A stretch of DNA of 64,000 nucleotides from Zygnema cylindricum (taxonomy: Eukaryota; Streptophyta; Zygnematophyceae; Zygnematales; Zygnemataceae), in assembly GCA_037447655.1 (NCBI GenBank), contig JBBHKE010002508.1, positions 1-64,000 of the forward strand. Reading direction: 5' to 3'. The position numbers were made by a program, and so were the translations under genes. Positions 12,306 through 21,632 of the stretch are shown here, in pieces. How positions within the stretch are numbered: the first letter of the stretch is position 1; each line of letters begins with the position of its first letter. The notes beneath the pieces were generated by a model. It saw nothing but the letters and a program-made list of their open reading frames with translations, had not been told where the DNA came from and ran no database searches.

Positions 12306-12805
12306 GAGAATACTGACATCACTAATTGGAGTGATGCCAGCTATGGGGATGCTCCTATGAGACGTTATACTTCTGGGTATGTTTTGTATGTTGGGAGTGG
12401 TGCTTGCTATTGGAGCAACAAGCAACAAAAGGTTGTTGCTCAATCCACTATGGAGGTTGGGTACATGGCCTATTGTTTTGTGTCAAAGAGTTAATGTGGG
12501 TGAAGTCTTTGCTCGAAGAACTTGGGTTCATGAAGGTTGGTATGCAAAAAGTGTTTGTGATAATCAAGGTGTCATTACAATTGCAGCTAATCGACAACAT
12601 CATTTCAAGGCTAAACATATGGACATAACATTGGGTTTTGTGAGGGAAAAGTTTGAGAATAAGATTGTGAATCTTGTATATAAATCTGATGAGGAAATGG
12701 TGGCTGATATGATGACAAAACTAGTGCCCTCTCCCAAATTAAAATATTGCAGAGAAAATTGTGGACTAAAACTGAAGTTAAAATTAGACTACAAAATAAG
12801 GAGAG
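12306..12805 (+). pseudogene. Copia element D RNase H remnant
   Basis: Plus-strand RNase H fragment, starting at the second conserved Asp region (DITNWSDASYGDAPM in a broken frame). It continues through VKELMWVKSLLEELG and HHFKAKHMDI to MVADMMTKLVPSPK. A stop and a purine tract (ending GGAGAG at 12805) precede the LTR. Frameshifts are present near 12400 and 12500. It is joined head to head with the gag end of element C at about 12305; the rest of its pol is absent. Confidence 0.85.
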
Positions 12806-13814
12806 TGTTGAAATTAATAGATTTCTATAATATTTTCTATGTTTAAATATATTTGTATATAAAGGAAAAGAAAATGGCGGACAGCCTGCCTCCACCTCCT
12901 CTCTCTAGCCACCATACTTGTTGTTATCATAGAAAGATAGGGAGGGTGGTTGAGCCATGGTTGCCTTAGTTGAATAGGCAGGACTAAAGAGTGACTTGTG
13001 TCACTCTCAACAAAAGGTTGAGTCCGGCAGCCCTTGAACCTCCAACCGGTAGAGTACAGCCTAGCTGTTAGCTCTAACTAGTTTGTTGTAGAAGTCCGTT
13101 AAGATACACACGGTTTGAAACGTATTTAAACTTGTACAAGGTCTTGTAACCGATTAACTGAAATGTGAACAAAGGAACATAAAAGTAGTTAAAGTTTAAG
13201 TGCGGACATCATTTCGCAAGAAACAAATGAATCAGACATTTGTTTCGACAGGCGACATTTAATGTCAAATTTAATCCGACGGCAAACATCACTGCCGAGA
13301 TCGCAGAATGGTCACTTCGGCATTTATAGAAGTGGCATGACCAGGCGCCACGTGGAAGGATAACATTTGGTTGCAAGAATTCCGGGGAACATACAGACGA
13401 GTGGAAGAGTGACACTTGTCCACTCGGTGGCCTTGTCGTACAAAGGCCGTATAGAAAGGACATCGACCATAGTACCTTTCTGTACTTTACAGTCATGTGA
13501 TTGGTTCGTACTTCAGTAGATAGGAGTTGTGAGAGGAGTTTAGGACTTAGGAAAATCTAGTAAGTAGTCACCTCTCTCTAAGAGAGCTTTTGTATAAGAT
13601 TGGCATTTTTGCCGGCTCTTAACTTATCGGCTCGTTGGCGGTTTTCAGTAATTCTTTTTGCTACGGACTAACACAAGTCCATGCTGCACAGGGGTGCATT
13701 CAAACTTTCATTTCGCTTTCTTGGGCAGCAATGGTTGTGGCTTAAAATGGGTGAGTTAAAATCTATCTAGAGGCTTCCTCAATTCTGTAGTCCAATAGAG
13801 GACATAGAATTGCA
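12806..13814 (+). mobile_element. Copia LTR (LTR1), 3' LTR of element D
   Basis: 1009-bp LTR from TGTTGAAATT to AGAATTGCA. It contains the AGCCATGG block, the antisense tRNA-like module (about 13005-13090), the GTAC inverted repeat, the GGCATTTTTGCC palindrome after a TATA-like box, and R-U5 hairpins. It is directly followed by an RNase H fragment of another copia element at 13815, with no gag, so it closes element D. Confidence 0.88.
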
Positions 13815-13913
13815 GATAGTTTATGCAAAATATTGCGTACACACACGTTATCAGAAGTTTAATCCATTTTATGAACTGTACCCGTCCTGATATAGCTGCA
13901 ACTTTAGGAATAT
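13815..13913 (+). pseudogene. Copia element G pol fragment, left half
   Basis: About 33 codons of the RT/RNase H connection (FMNCTRPDIAATLGI), in frame to 13913. It stops exactly at the AATAT target duplication where the tandem LTR array begins; the same reading frame resumes at 24873. The left edge abuts the LTR of element D, so the rest of pol is missing. Confidence 0.85.
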
Positions 13914-15152
13914 TGTTGAAATTTATGTATTTTCTAGGTCTATATTGGAAAATTAAATAGAGTAAGTCAGCAAAGGCAACCTGCTTCTCACTCAACTCTC
14001 TCCGGTCCCCATACTTGTTGCAGTCACTGAAGACCAGAGAGAGAGCTAGAGCCATGGCTGTCTAAAGAGGATGGGCTAATTCGTAGTTTGTACCAAAATG
14101 GTTGTGAAGGTTCCAGGACTTGATCCCGAGACCTACATCCTATAATAGACGTTAGCTTTAGCCTATGGCTTAGAGTAAACGATATCATATATAGGGTACA
14201 ATAGTAACTTATAAGCGGACAAGAAGAGAGTTCTAACAAACTAACAAATAACCAAAAACATCTCTAGACGAGTTTTGAAACCATGGTCTGTGGTTATATA
14301 TGTAGAGGTAAACCTTAACCAACAAGGCGTTATCGAAACGATACACGTGACGGGTTTCATAAATATATAAACATTAACGCAACAGCTAATTAACAGCAGA
14401 CTAACCAAAAGGAGCAATTCCTGCATGTACGCGAATCTGAACCTTGTAATATATGTTTTGATCGGACGGCCGGCATTATAGCCGCCACGCGAAGTGAGCT
14501 TTTGGCGGCATACGGAGATAGCGTCACGCGGTGCCACGTGGCGCCACATTATTTGATACCGGAGAAGATGGGAGGAGGAACCATGGCTTCCGATTTGACA
14601 GGTGTCACCTTGTAGACCTTGTCGTACAATTGTCGTACAATAAGTACATCGCCCATTGTACCTTCTTGTACTATATAGTGTTCCTATTGGACTAGGGTTT
14701 AGTAGTAGGTACTCGTGAGTAGGCAGACCGAGACTTAGTAATATTTAGGTACCTCTCTCTCTAAGAGAGCTTGTAACTATAAAGGTCATCTTTGACCAGC
14801 CATAACTTAATGCTCGGGTGAGCAAATTCAGTGATTCTTTTTGCTGCGGACTCAAGGGAGTCCAATCTACACAGGGGTGTAGTCGGTCAGAGTCTTTGCG
14901 TGCTAGGGTGGCACTTATTCAGTGGGAAAGTCAAATTGGGGAATATTGTCCAAAACACATATTCAAGCTTTGCATTCTGTGGTGGAACTGAGCACACAGA
15001 AGGTCTTCTCTTCACAGGGGTGAAGGTGTATTGGGGTTCTAATAGTCAAGGGATCATTCATTTGGGTTTATATCAACTTGGAGTCGGCACTATCTAGATT
15101 AGCTTCTTTTGGATCTGCGAATTCTGTGGGCAATGGAGCCCATAGAATTTCA
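13914..15152 (+). mobile_element. Array LTR 1 (LTR2 subfamily)
   Basis: 1239-bp LTR, outer left terminus of the array, preceded by AATAT. It shares all landmarks of LTR copies 2-4 and differs from copies 2 and 3 by only a few substitutions that I could see (for example G versus A at 14065 and A versus T near 15044). It supplies the promoter and the start codon (15133) for gag copy 1. Confidence 0.92.
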
Positions 15153-17124
15153 GGTTATGGGCCCACCATCTAGGGTGCCTATGTTCGATGGAACAGACTT
15201 CACTTATTCGGAGTTTATTATGGAGGGATTGCTTTTCGAGAAGCACTTATGGGGAATTGTTTCGGGACAAGTGAGATGTCCGCCACCTGGCTTTGGAGGA
15301 GGTTACTATGGAGAATCATCTGAGGCTGCTCAGAATATCAACCGGAGTTCAGATGAATCAAAAGGTGAAGGGAAAAACCTTTCTGTGAATAGGGAAATAG
15401 TGGAGAAGGATAAAGGGACACTTATTGTGAGGGGAGCTATGCTCTCCGCCACATCTTCACTTAGAGGAGTTATAAGTAAAACTGAATTAAATGATAGTAA
15501 AATTTGGGATTATAAAAACACTATAGCGAAACATCTTATACTTAGATATGTGTCTAAGTCCATAGCTATCACTCTTTTAAGTCTTACCAAGTCTTCGAAA
15601 ATATGGGAAACACTAAGGCATATTTATAAGAGTGAGACTATTCAGAGGCAGCAGTTAGTAAAACAGGAAATAGAGGCCTATGTTTATAAAGGCGGTAACA
15701 TGATAGAGTTTTGCAATGATATTGCTGCGTTATATGTTGAGCTTGCTAGTGCGGGGTATGTAGAATCTGAGGAGAGAAAGATCAATACACTACTCATGAA
15801 ACTCCCAGAGGAGTACGAAAACATCATTTATCGTATGCAGGCAATGGATGGCTCCTCATGGACTTAGAGCTTTACCATGGGGATAATTCTTGTGAGGGAA
15901 AGCACTTTGGAGCTTCGTAGGGGAAGTGAGAGGGTAACTGCATTTACAGCTGGTGGTGATTGGCGGAAGCGTGATAAGAGGAACGGTGGCGACGAGCGGA
16001 AGCGTGATGAGAGGAAGAAAGACAAAGGTAAACCTTATCAGAACTTTGGTGGAAAGAGAGGGAGAGGAAAAGAAAGGGGAGCTTGGAAAAAAGGTGTTTG
16101 CTTCTTTTGTGGAGAATCGGGTCACTATATTGAGGAGTGCCCTTGCTTGGAAGAACTTAGAAGTTGGAATGTTAAAGAGGAGGAAGAAGGGGAAGAGGAG
16201 AAAGAAGATGAAGAAATATTGGAGCTTCTTCACATCGGTAGAATGGAGAAGAGAGAGAAGTACACAGAAATTACACGAAAGCAACGATGTGCTTTTGGAG
16301 GTATAAGGGAAGTAAAGGGAAGGGAGGTACTTGAGGGAGTTATAAATGATGAGGATGTCAAGGAGTGTAGAAAGTATGAGTTAGAAATGAGAAAGTCAGA
16401 TCTAGGATACATAAATGAAAAAGGGAAAAATAAAAATAATAAGGATAATTCTATAAATATTTGGGAAACAGAAAACAGGTTGGAAAAAGAGACTTCAACG
16501 GATTTGGAGGAAAGGGGAGAAGTAAAACTAGAGGGGGTTTTAAATGATAGTGGAGAAAAGAAATATTTAATGAAAAGCTTAGGGGAGGAGAAATACTCTT
16601 TGGGAATCATTATAGAAAGGTATAGTGGAAAGAATTCCATAGGAGAGAGTGAGGAAAGTTCAGAAAATGGGGTGAGTATCATGGATAAAAATATGAGCTT
16701 GGAAGATGTAGATTTTATGAGGAACTTAGTGGGGACTCTTGATATAACGATAAATATGGGGGGTAATCGTTTTGACATCACTAATGGGAGTGATGGCATT
16801 TATGGTGGTGTGCCTGTAAAAGGGTTAGCATCTGGGTGTGTGTCGCAGATTGGGGATGGGGCTGGTTTTTTGAATTGCAAGAGGGAAATCGTATTCTATG
16901 TGGATGGAAAAGAGATGAGTGGGATAAAATCTTTGCTTAGATTTATGGAAAATTGTATGCTTAATAAAATATGTGATCAGCAAGATGGAATGTTTATTTC
17001 AGCTCATCTAATGGACCTTTTAAAATACGAGAGTATTCACTTAGTGTTTTATGAGGAGAAAAGAAAGAGGAAAAAGAAAAGAAGGAAAAAAAAATATTAT
17101 ATATATATTTTTAGTGGGAGTTGA
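15133..17124 (+). pseudogene. gag/RNase H-remnant ORF, copy 1 (one premature stop)
   Basis: Same gene as copies 2 and 3 but split by a TAG at 15865-15867, where the other copies have TGG (Trp). The second part can be read from 15877. It has about a dozen other substitutions against copies 2 and 3, among them Cys for Ser and Ile for Arg near 16340-16370. The zinc knuckle CFFCGESGHYIEEC is still intact. The ATG at 15133 lies in the LTR, 20 bp before its end. Confidence 0.88.
15153..15167 (+). promoter_or_regulatory. Primer-binding site, half-tRNA iMet type (copy 1)
   Basis: GGTTATGGGCCCACC directly follows the LTR's terminal CA. It is the exact complement of the plant initiator tRNA-Met anticodon arm GGTGGGCCCATAACC (tRNA sequence from general knowledge). 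Identical sites are at 18393-18407 and 21633-21647. The usual plant copia site TGGTATCAGAGC is absent. Confidence 0.8.
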
Positions 17125-18017
17125 AAAGAAAGTAGACTAGAAAATAAGGGGAGTGTTGAAATTTATGTATTTTCTAGGTCTATATTGGAAAATTAAATAG
17201 AGTAAGTCAGCAAAGGCAACCTGCTTCACACTCAACTCTCTCCGGTCCCCATACTTGTTGCAGTCACTGAAGACCAGAGAGAGAGCTAGAGCCATGGCTG
17301 TCTAAAGAGGATAGGCTAATTCGTAGTTTGTACCAAAATGGTTGTGAAGGTTCCAGGACTTGATCCCGGGACCTACATCCTATAATAGACGTTAGCTTTA
17401 GCCTATGGCTTAGAGTAAACGATATCATATATAGGGTACAATAGTAACTTATAAGCGGACAAGAAGAGAGTTCTAACAAACTAACAAATAACCAAAAACA
17501 TCTCTAGACGAGTTTTGAAACCATGGTCTGTGGTTATATATGTAGAGGTAAACCTTAACCAACAAGGCGTTATCGAAACGATACACGTGACGGGTTTCAT
17601 AAATATATAAACATTAACGCAACAGCTAATTAACAGCAGACTAACCAAAAGGAGCAATTCCTGCATGTACGCGAATCTGAACCTTGTAATATATGTTTTG
17701 ATCGGACGGCCGGCATTATAGCCGCCACGCGAAGTGAGCTTTTGGCGGCATACGGAGATAGCGTCACGCGGTGCCACGTGGCGCCACATTATTTGATACC
17801 GGAGAAGATGGGAGGAGGAACCATGGCTTCCGATTTGACAGGTGTCACCTTGTAGACCTTGTCGTACAATTGTCGTACAATAAGTACATCGCCCATTGTA
17901 CCTTCTTGTACTATATAGTGTTCCTATTGGACTAGGGTTTAGTAGTAGGTACTCGTGAGTAGGCAGACCGAGACTTAGTAATATTTAGGTACCTCTCTCT
18001 CTAAGAGAGCTTGTAAC

Positions 18018-18023
18018 TATAAA
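18018..18023 (+). promoter_or_regulatory. TATA-like box of array LTR
   Basis: TATAAA, the best Pol II core promoter candidate in the LTR. It is followed within a few bases by the short palindrome GGTCATCTTTGACC (18024-18037). The equivalent palindrome in other LTRs changes on both sides together: GGCATTTTTGCC near 13604, GCCATCTTTGGC near 26182, TGGCATCTTTGCCA near 63442. Transcription would start roughly 30 bp downstream. The same box recurs every 3240 bp in the array. Confidence 0.5.
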
Positions 18024-18087
18024 GGTCATCTTTGACCAGCCATAACTTAATGCTCGGGTGAGCAAATTCAGTGATTCTTTTTGCTGC

Positions 18088-18122
18088 GGACTCAAGGGAG
18101 TCCAATCTACACAGGGGTGTAG
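18088..18122 (+). other. Tandem covarying hairpins in R-U5 leader
   Basis: Hairpin 1 pairs GGACTC with GAGTCC around AAGG. Three bases later hairpin 2 pairs CTACAC with GTGTAG around AGGG. Both recur at the same place in nearly all LTRs of the window. In hairpin 2 the third pair is A-T here, G-C in the LTRs at 5450-7379 and 33693-34726, and T-A at 25477-26403 (CTTCAC/GTGAAG). The outer pair becomes T-A in the LTR at 41672-42704. This pattern supports an RNA structure in the transcript leader. Confidence 0.65.
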
Positions 18123-18372
18123 TCGGTCAGAGTCTTTGCGTGCTAGGGTGGCACTTATTCAGTGGGAAAGTCAAATTGGGGAATATTGTCCAAAACACAT
18201 ATTCAAGCTTTGCATTCTGTGGTGGAACTGAGCACACAGAAGGTCTTCTCTTCACAGGGGTGAAGGTGTATTGGGGTTCTAATTGTCAAGGGATCATTCA
18301 TTTGGGTTTATATCAACTTGGAGTCGGCACTATCTAGATTAGCTTCTTTTGGATCTGCGAATTCTGTGGGCA

Positions 18373-20364
18373 ATGGAGCCCATAGAATTTCAGGTTATGG
18401 GCCCACCATCTAGGGTGCCTATGTTCGATGGAACACACTTCACTTATTCGGAGTTTATTATGGAGGGATTGCTTTTCGAGAAGCACTTATGGGGAATTGT
18501 TTCGGGACAAGTGAGATGTCCGCCACCTGGCTTTGGAGGAGGTTACTATGGAGAATCATCTGAGGCTGCTCAGAATATCAACCGGAGTTCAGATGAATCA
18601 AAAGGTGAAGGGAAAAACCTTTCTGTGAATAGGGAAATAGTGGAGAAGGATAAAGGGACACTTATTGTGAGGGGAGCTATGCTCTCCGCCACATCTTCAC
18701 TTAGAGGAGTTATAAGTAAAACTGAATTAAATGATAGTAAAATTTGGGATTATAAAAACACTATAGCGAAACATCTTATACTTAGATATGTGTCTAAGTC
18801 CATAGCTATCACTCTTTTAAGTCTTACCAAGTCTTCGAAAATATGGGAAACACTAAGGCATATTTATAAGAGTGAGACTATTCAGAGGCAGCAGTTAGTA
18901 AAACAGGAAATAGAGGCCTATGTTTATAAAGGCGGTAACATGATAGAGTTTTGCAATGATATTGCTGCGTTATATGTTGAGCTTGCTAGTGCGGGGTATG
19001 TAGAATCTGAGGAGAGAAAGATCAATACACTACTCATGAAACTCCCAGAGGAGTACGAAAACATCATTTATCGTATGCAGGCAATGGATGGCTCCTCATG
19101 GACTTGGAGCTTTACCATGGGGATAATTCTTGTGAGGGAAAGCACTTTGGAGCTTCGTAGGGGAAGTGAGAGGGTAACTGCATTTACAGCTGGTGGTGAT
19201 TCGCGGAAGCGTGATAAGAGGAACGGTGGCGACGAGCGGAAGCGTGATGAGAGGAAGAAAGACAAAGGTAAACCTTATCGGAACTTTGGTGGAAAGAGAG
19301 GGAGAGGAAAAGAAAGGGGAGCTTGGAAAAAAGGTGTTTGCTTCTTTTGTGGAGAATCGGGTCACTATATTGAGGAGTGCCCTTGCTTGGAAGAACTTAG
19401 AAGTTGGAATGTTAAAGAGGAGGAAGAAGGGGAAGAGGAGAAAGAAGATGAAGAAATATTGGAGCTTCTTCACATCGGTAGAATGGAGAAGAGAGAGAAG
19501 TACACAGAAATTACACGAAAGCAACGATGTGCTTTTGGAGGTATAAGGGAAGTAAAGGGAAGGGAGGTACTTGAGGGAGTTAGAAATGATGAGGATGTCA
19601 AGGAGAGTAGAAAGTATGAGTTAGAAATGAGAAAGTCAGATCTAGGATACATAAATGAAAAAGGGAAAAATAAAAATAATAAGGATAATTCTATAAATAT
19701 TTGGGAAACAGAAAACAGGTTGGAAAATGAGAGTTCAACGGATTTGGAGGAAAGGGGAGAAGTAAAACTAGAGGGGGTTTTAAATGATAGTGGAGAAAAG
19801 AAATATTTAATGAAAAGCTTAGGGGAGGAGAAATACTCTTTGGGAATCATTATAGAAAGTGATAGTGGAAAGAATTCCATAGAAGAGAGTGAGGAAAGTT
19901 CAGAAAATGGGGTGAGTATCATGGATAAAAATATGAGCTTGGAAGATGTAGATTTTATGAGGAACTTAGTGGGGACTCTTGATATAACGATAAATATGGG
20001 GGGTAATCGTTTTGACATCACTAATGGGAGTGATGGCATTTATGGTGGTGTGCCTGTAAAAGGGTTAGCATCTGGGTGTGTGTCGCAGATTGGGGATGGG
20101 GCTGGTTTTTTGAATTGCAAGAGGGAAATCGTATTCTATGTGGATGGAAAAGAGATGAGTGGGATAAAATCTTTGCTTAGATTTATGGAAAATTGTATGC
20201 TTAATAAAATATGTGATCAGCAAGATGGAATGTTTATTTCAGCTCATCTAATGGACCTTTTAAAATACGAGAGTATTCACTTAGTGTTTTATGAGGAGAA
20301 AAGAAAGAGGAAAAAGAAAAGAAGGAAAAAAAAATATTATATATATATTTTTAGTGGGAGTTGA
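18373..20364 (+). CDS. Gag-only polyprotein with zinc knuckle and RNase H-like remnant (copy 2)
   Basis: Intact 663-aa ORF. The ATG at 18373 is in the LTR, 20 bp before its end. An in-frame upstream extension to 18349 begins TTG and is less likely. Domains: copia gag start (QVMGPPSRVPMFDGT, residues 7-21), gag core to about residue 270, basic stretch 275-318, CCHC zinc knuckle CFFCGESGHYIEEC (323-336), acidic stretch. Pol remnants follow: CAFGGIRE (about 386) without a protease DSG motif, an RT-tail-like piece (LGEEKYSLGI, about 483), and an RNase H-like segment (517-640) keeping GSD and CDQQ but lacking the MEAEYM Glu. It ends in a nuclear-localisation-like basic tail (643-654). The likely role is particle assembly and RNA packaging, with enzymes supplied in trans. 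Confidence 0.85.
   Translation: MEPIEFQVMGPPSRVPMFDGTHFTYSEFIMEGLLFEKHLWGIVSGQVRCPPPGFGGGYYGESSEAAQNINRSSDESKGEGKNLSVNREIVEKDKGTLIVRGAMLSATSSLRGVISKTELNDSKIWDYKNTIAKHLILRYVSKSIAITLLSLTKSSKIWETLRHIYKSETIQRQQLVKQEIEAYVYKGGNMIEFCNDIAALYVELASAGYVESEERKINTLLMKLPEEYENIIYRMQAMDGSSWTWSFTMGIILVRESTLELRRGSERVTAFTAGGDSRKRDKRNGGDERKRDERKKDKGKPYRNFGGKRGRGKERGAWKKGVCFFCGESGHYIEECPCLEELRSWNVKEEEEGEEEKEDEEILELLHIGRMEKREKYTEITRKQRCAFGGIREVKGREVLEGVRNDEDVKESRKYELEMRKSDLGYINEKGKNKNNKDNSINIWETENRLENESSTDLEERGEVKLEGVLNDSGEKKYLMKSLGEEKYSLGIIIESDSGKNSIEESEESSENGVSIMDKNMSLEDVDFMRNLVGTLDITINMGGNRFDITNGSDGIYGGVPVKGLASGCVSQIGDGAGFLNCKREIVFYVDGKEMSGIKSLLRFMENCMLNKICDQQDGMFISAHLMDLLKYESIHLVFYEEKRKRKKKRRKKKYYIYIFSGS
18393..18407 (+). 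promoter_or_regulatory. Primer-binding site, half-tRNA iMet type (copy 2)
   Basis: GGTTATGGGCCCACC, immediately after the LTR, identical to copies 1 and 3. It lies within the gag reading frame and encodes VMGPP, so primer-binding site and gag N-terminus evolve together. Confidence 0.8.
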
Positions 20365-20393
20365 AAAGAAAGTAGACTAGAAAATAAGGGGAG

Positions 20394-21632
20394 TGTTGAA
20401 ATTTATGTATTTTCTAGGTCTATATTGGAAAATTAAATAGAGTAAGTCAGCAAAGGCAACCTGCTTCTCACTCAACTCTCTCCGGTCCCCATACTTGTTG
20501 CAGTCACTAAAGACCAGAGAGAGAGCTAGAGCCATGGCTGTCTAAAGAGGATAGGCTAATTCGTAGTTTGTACCAAAATGGTTGTGAAGGTTCCAGGACT
20601 TGATCCCGGGACCTACATCCTATAATAGACGTTAGCTTTAGCCTATGGCTTAGAGTAAACGATATCATATATAGGGTACAATAGTAACTTATAAGCGGAC
20701 AAGAAGAGAGTTCTAACAAACTAACAAATAACCAAAAACATCTCTAGACGAGTTTTGAAACCATGGTCTGTGGTTATATATGTAGAGGTAAACCTTAACC
20801 AACAAGGCGTTATCGAAACGATACACGTGACGGGTTTCATAAATATATAAACATTAACGCAACAGCTAATTAACAGCAGACTAACCAAAAGGAGCAATTC
20901 CTGCATGTACGCGAATCTGAACCTTGTAATATATGTTTTGATCGGACGGCCGGCATTATAGCCGCCACGCGAAGTGAGCTTTTGGCGGCATACGGAGATA
21001 GCGTCACGCGGTGCCACGTGGCGCCACATTATTTGATACCGGAGAAGATGGGAGGAGGAACCATGGCTTCCGATTTGACAGGTGTCACCTTGTAGACCTT
21101 GTCGTACAATTGTCGTACAATAAGTACATCGCCCATTGTACCTTCTTGTACTATATAGTGTTCCTATTGGACTAGGGTTTAGTAGTAGGTACTCGTGAGT
21201 AGGCAGACCGAGACTTAGTAATATTTAGGTACCTCTCTCTCTAAGAGAGCTTGTAACTATAAAGGTCATCTTTGACCAGCCATAACTTAATGCTCGGGTG
21301 AGCAAATTCAGTGATTCTTTTTGCTGCGGACTCAAGGGAGTCCAATCTACACAGGGGTGTAGTCGGTCAGAGTCTTTGCGTGCTAGGGTGGCACTTATTC
21401 AGTGGGAAAGTCAAATTGGGGAATATTGTCCAAAACACATATTCAAGCTTTGCATTCTGTGGTGGAACTGAGCACACAGAAGGTCTTCTCTTCACAGGGG
21501 TGAAGGTGTATTGGGGTTCTAATTGTCAAGGGATCATTCATTTGGGTTTATATCAACTTGGAGTCGGCACTATCTAGATTAGCTTCTTTTGGATCTGCGA
21601 ATTCTGTGGGCAATGGAGCCCATAGAATTTCA
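20394..21632 (+). mobile_element. Array LTR 3
   Basis: 1239-bp LTR between units 2 and 3, preceded by the polypurine tract at 20381-20393 and followed by the primer-binding site at 21633. It is nearly identical to LTRs 1 and 2; I noted a private A for G near 20509. Confidence 0.93.

Larger units (their letters stand above)
17154..18392 (+). mobile_element. Array LTR 2
   Basis: 1239-bp LTR preceded by the polypurine tract AAAATAAGGGGAG (17141-17153) and followed by the primer-binding site at 18393. It therefore serves as the 3' LTR of unit 1 and the 5' LTR of unit 2. An inverted repeat GTACAATAAGTAC / GTACCTTCTTGTAC lies at 17875-17911, upstream of the TATA-like box. Confidence 0.93.

Noticed and set aside
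14831-15097. 88-codon ORF in R-U5 of the array LTRs, repeated in other LTRs
   Set aside because: It starts with GTG, not ATG, and its similarity among LTRs is explained by the conserved hairpin region. It is not conserved as protein in the more diverged LTRs.
16230-16799. 189-codon antisense ORF (and its copies at 19470 and 22710)
   Set aside because: Antisense shadow of the purine-rich gag coding sequence, Ser/Phe/Pro-rich, with no independent support.
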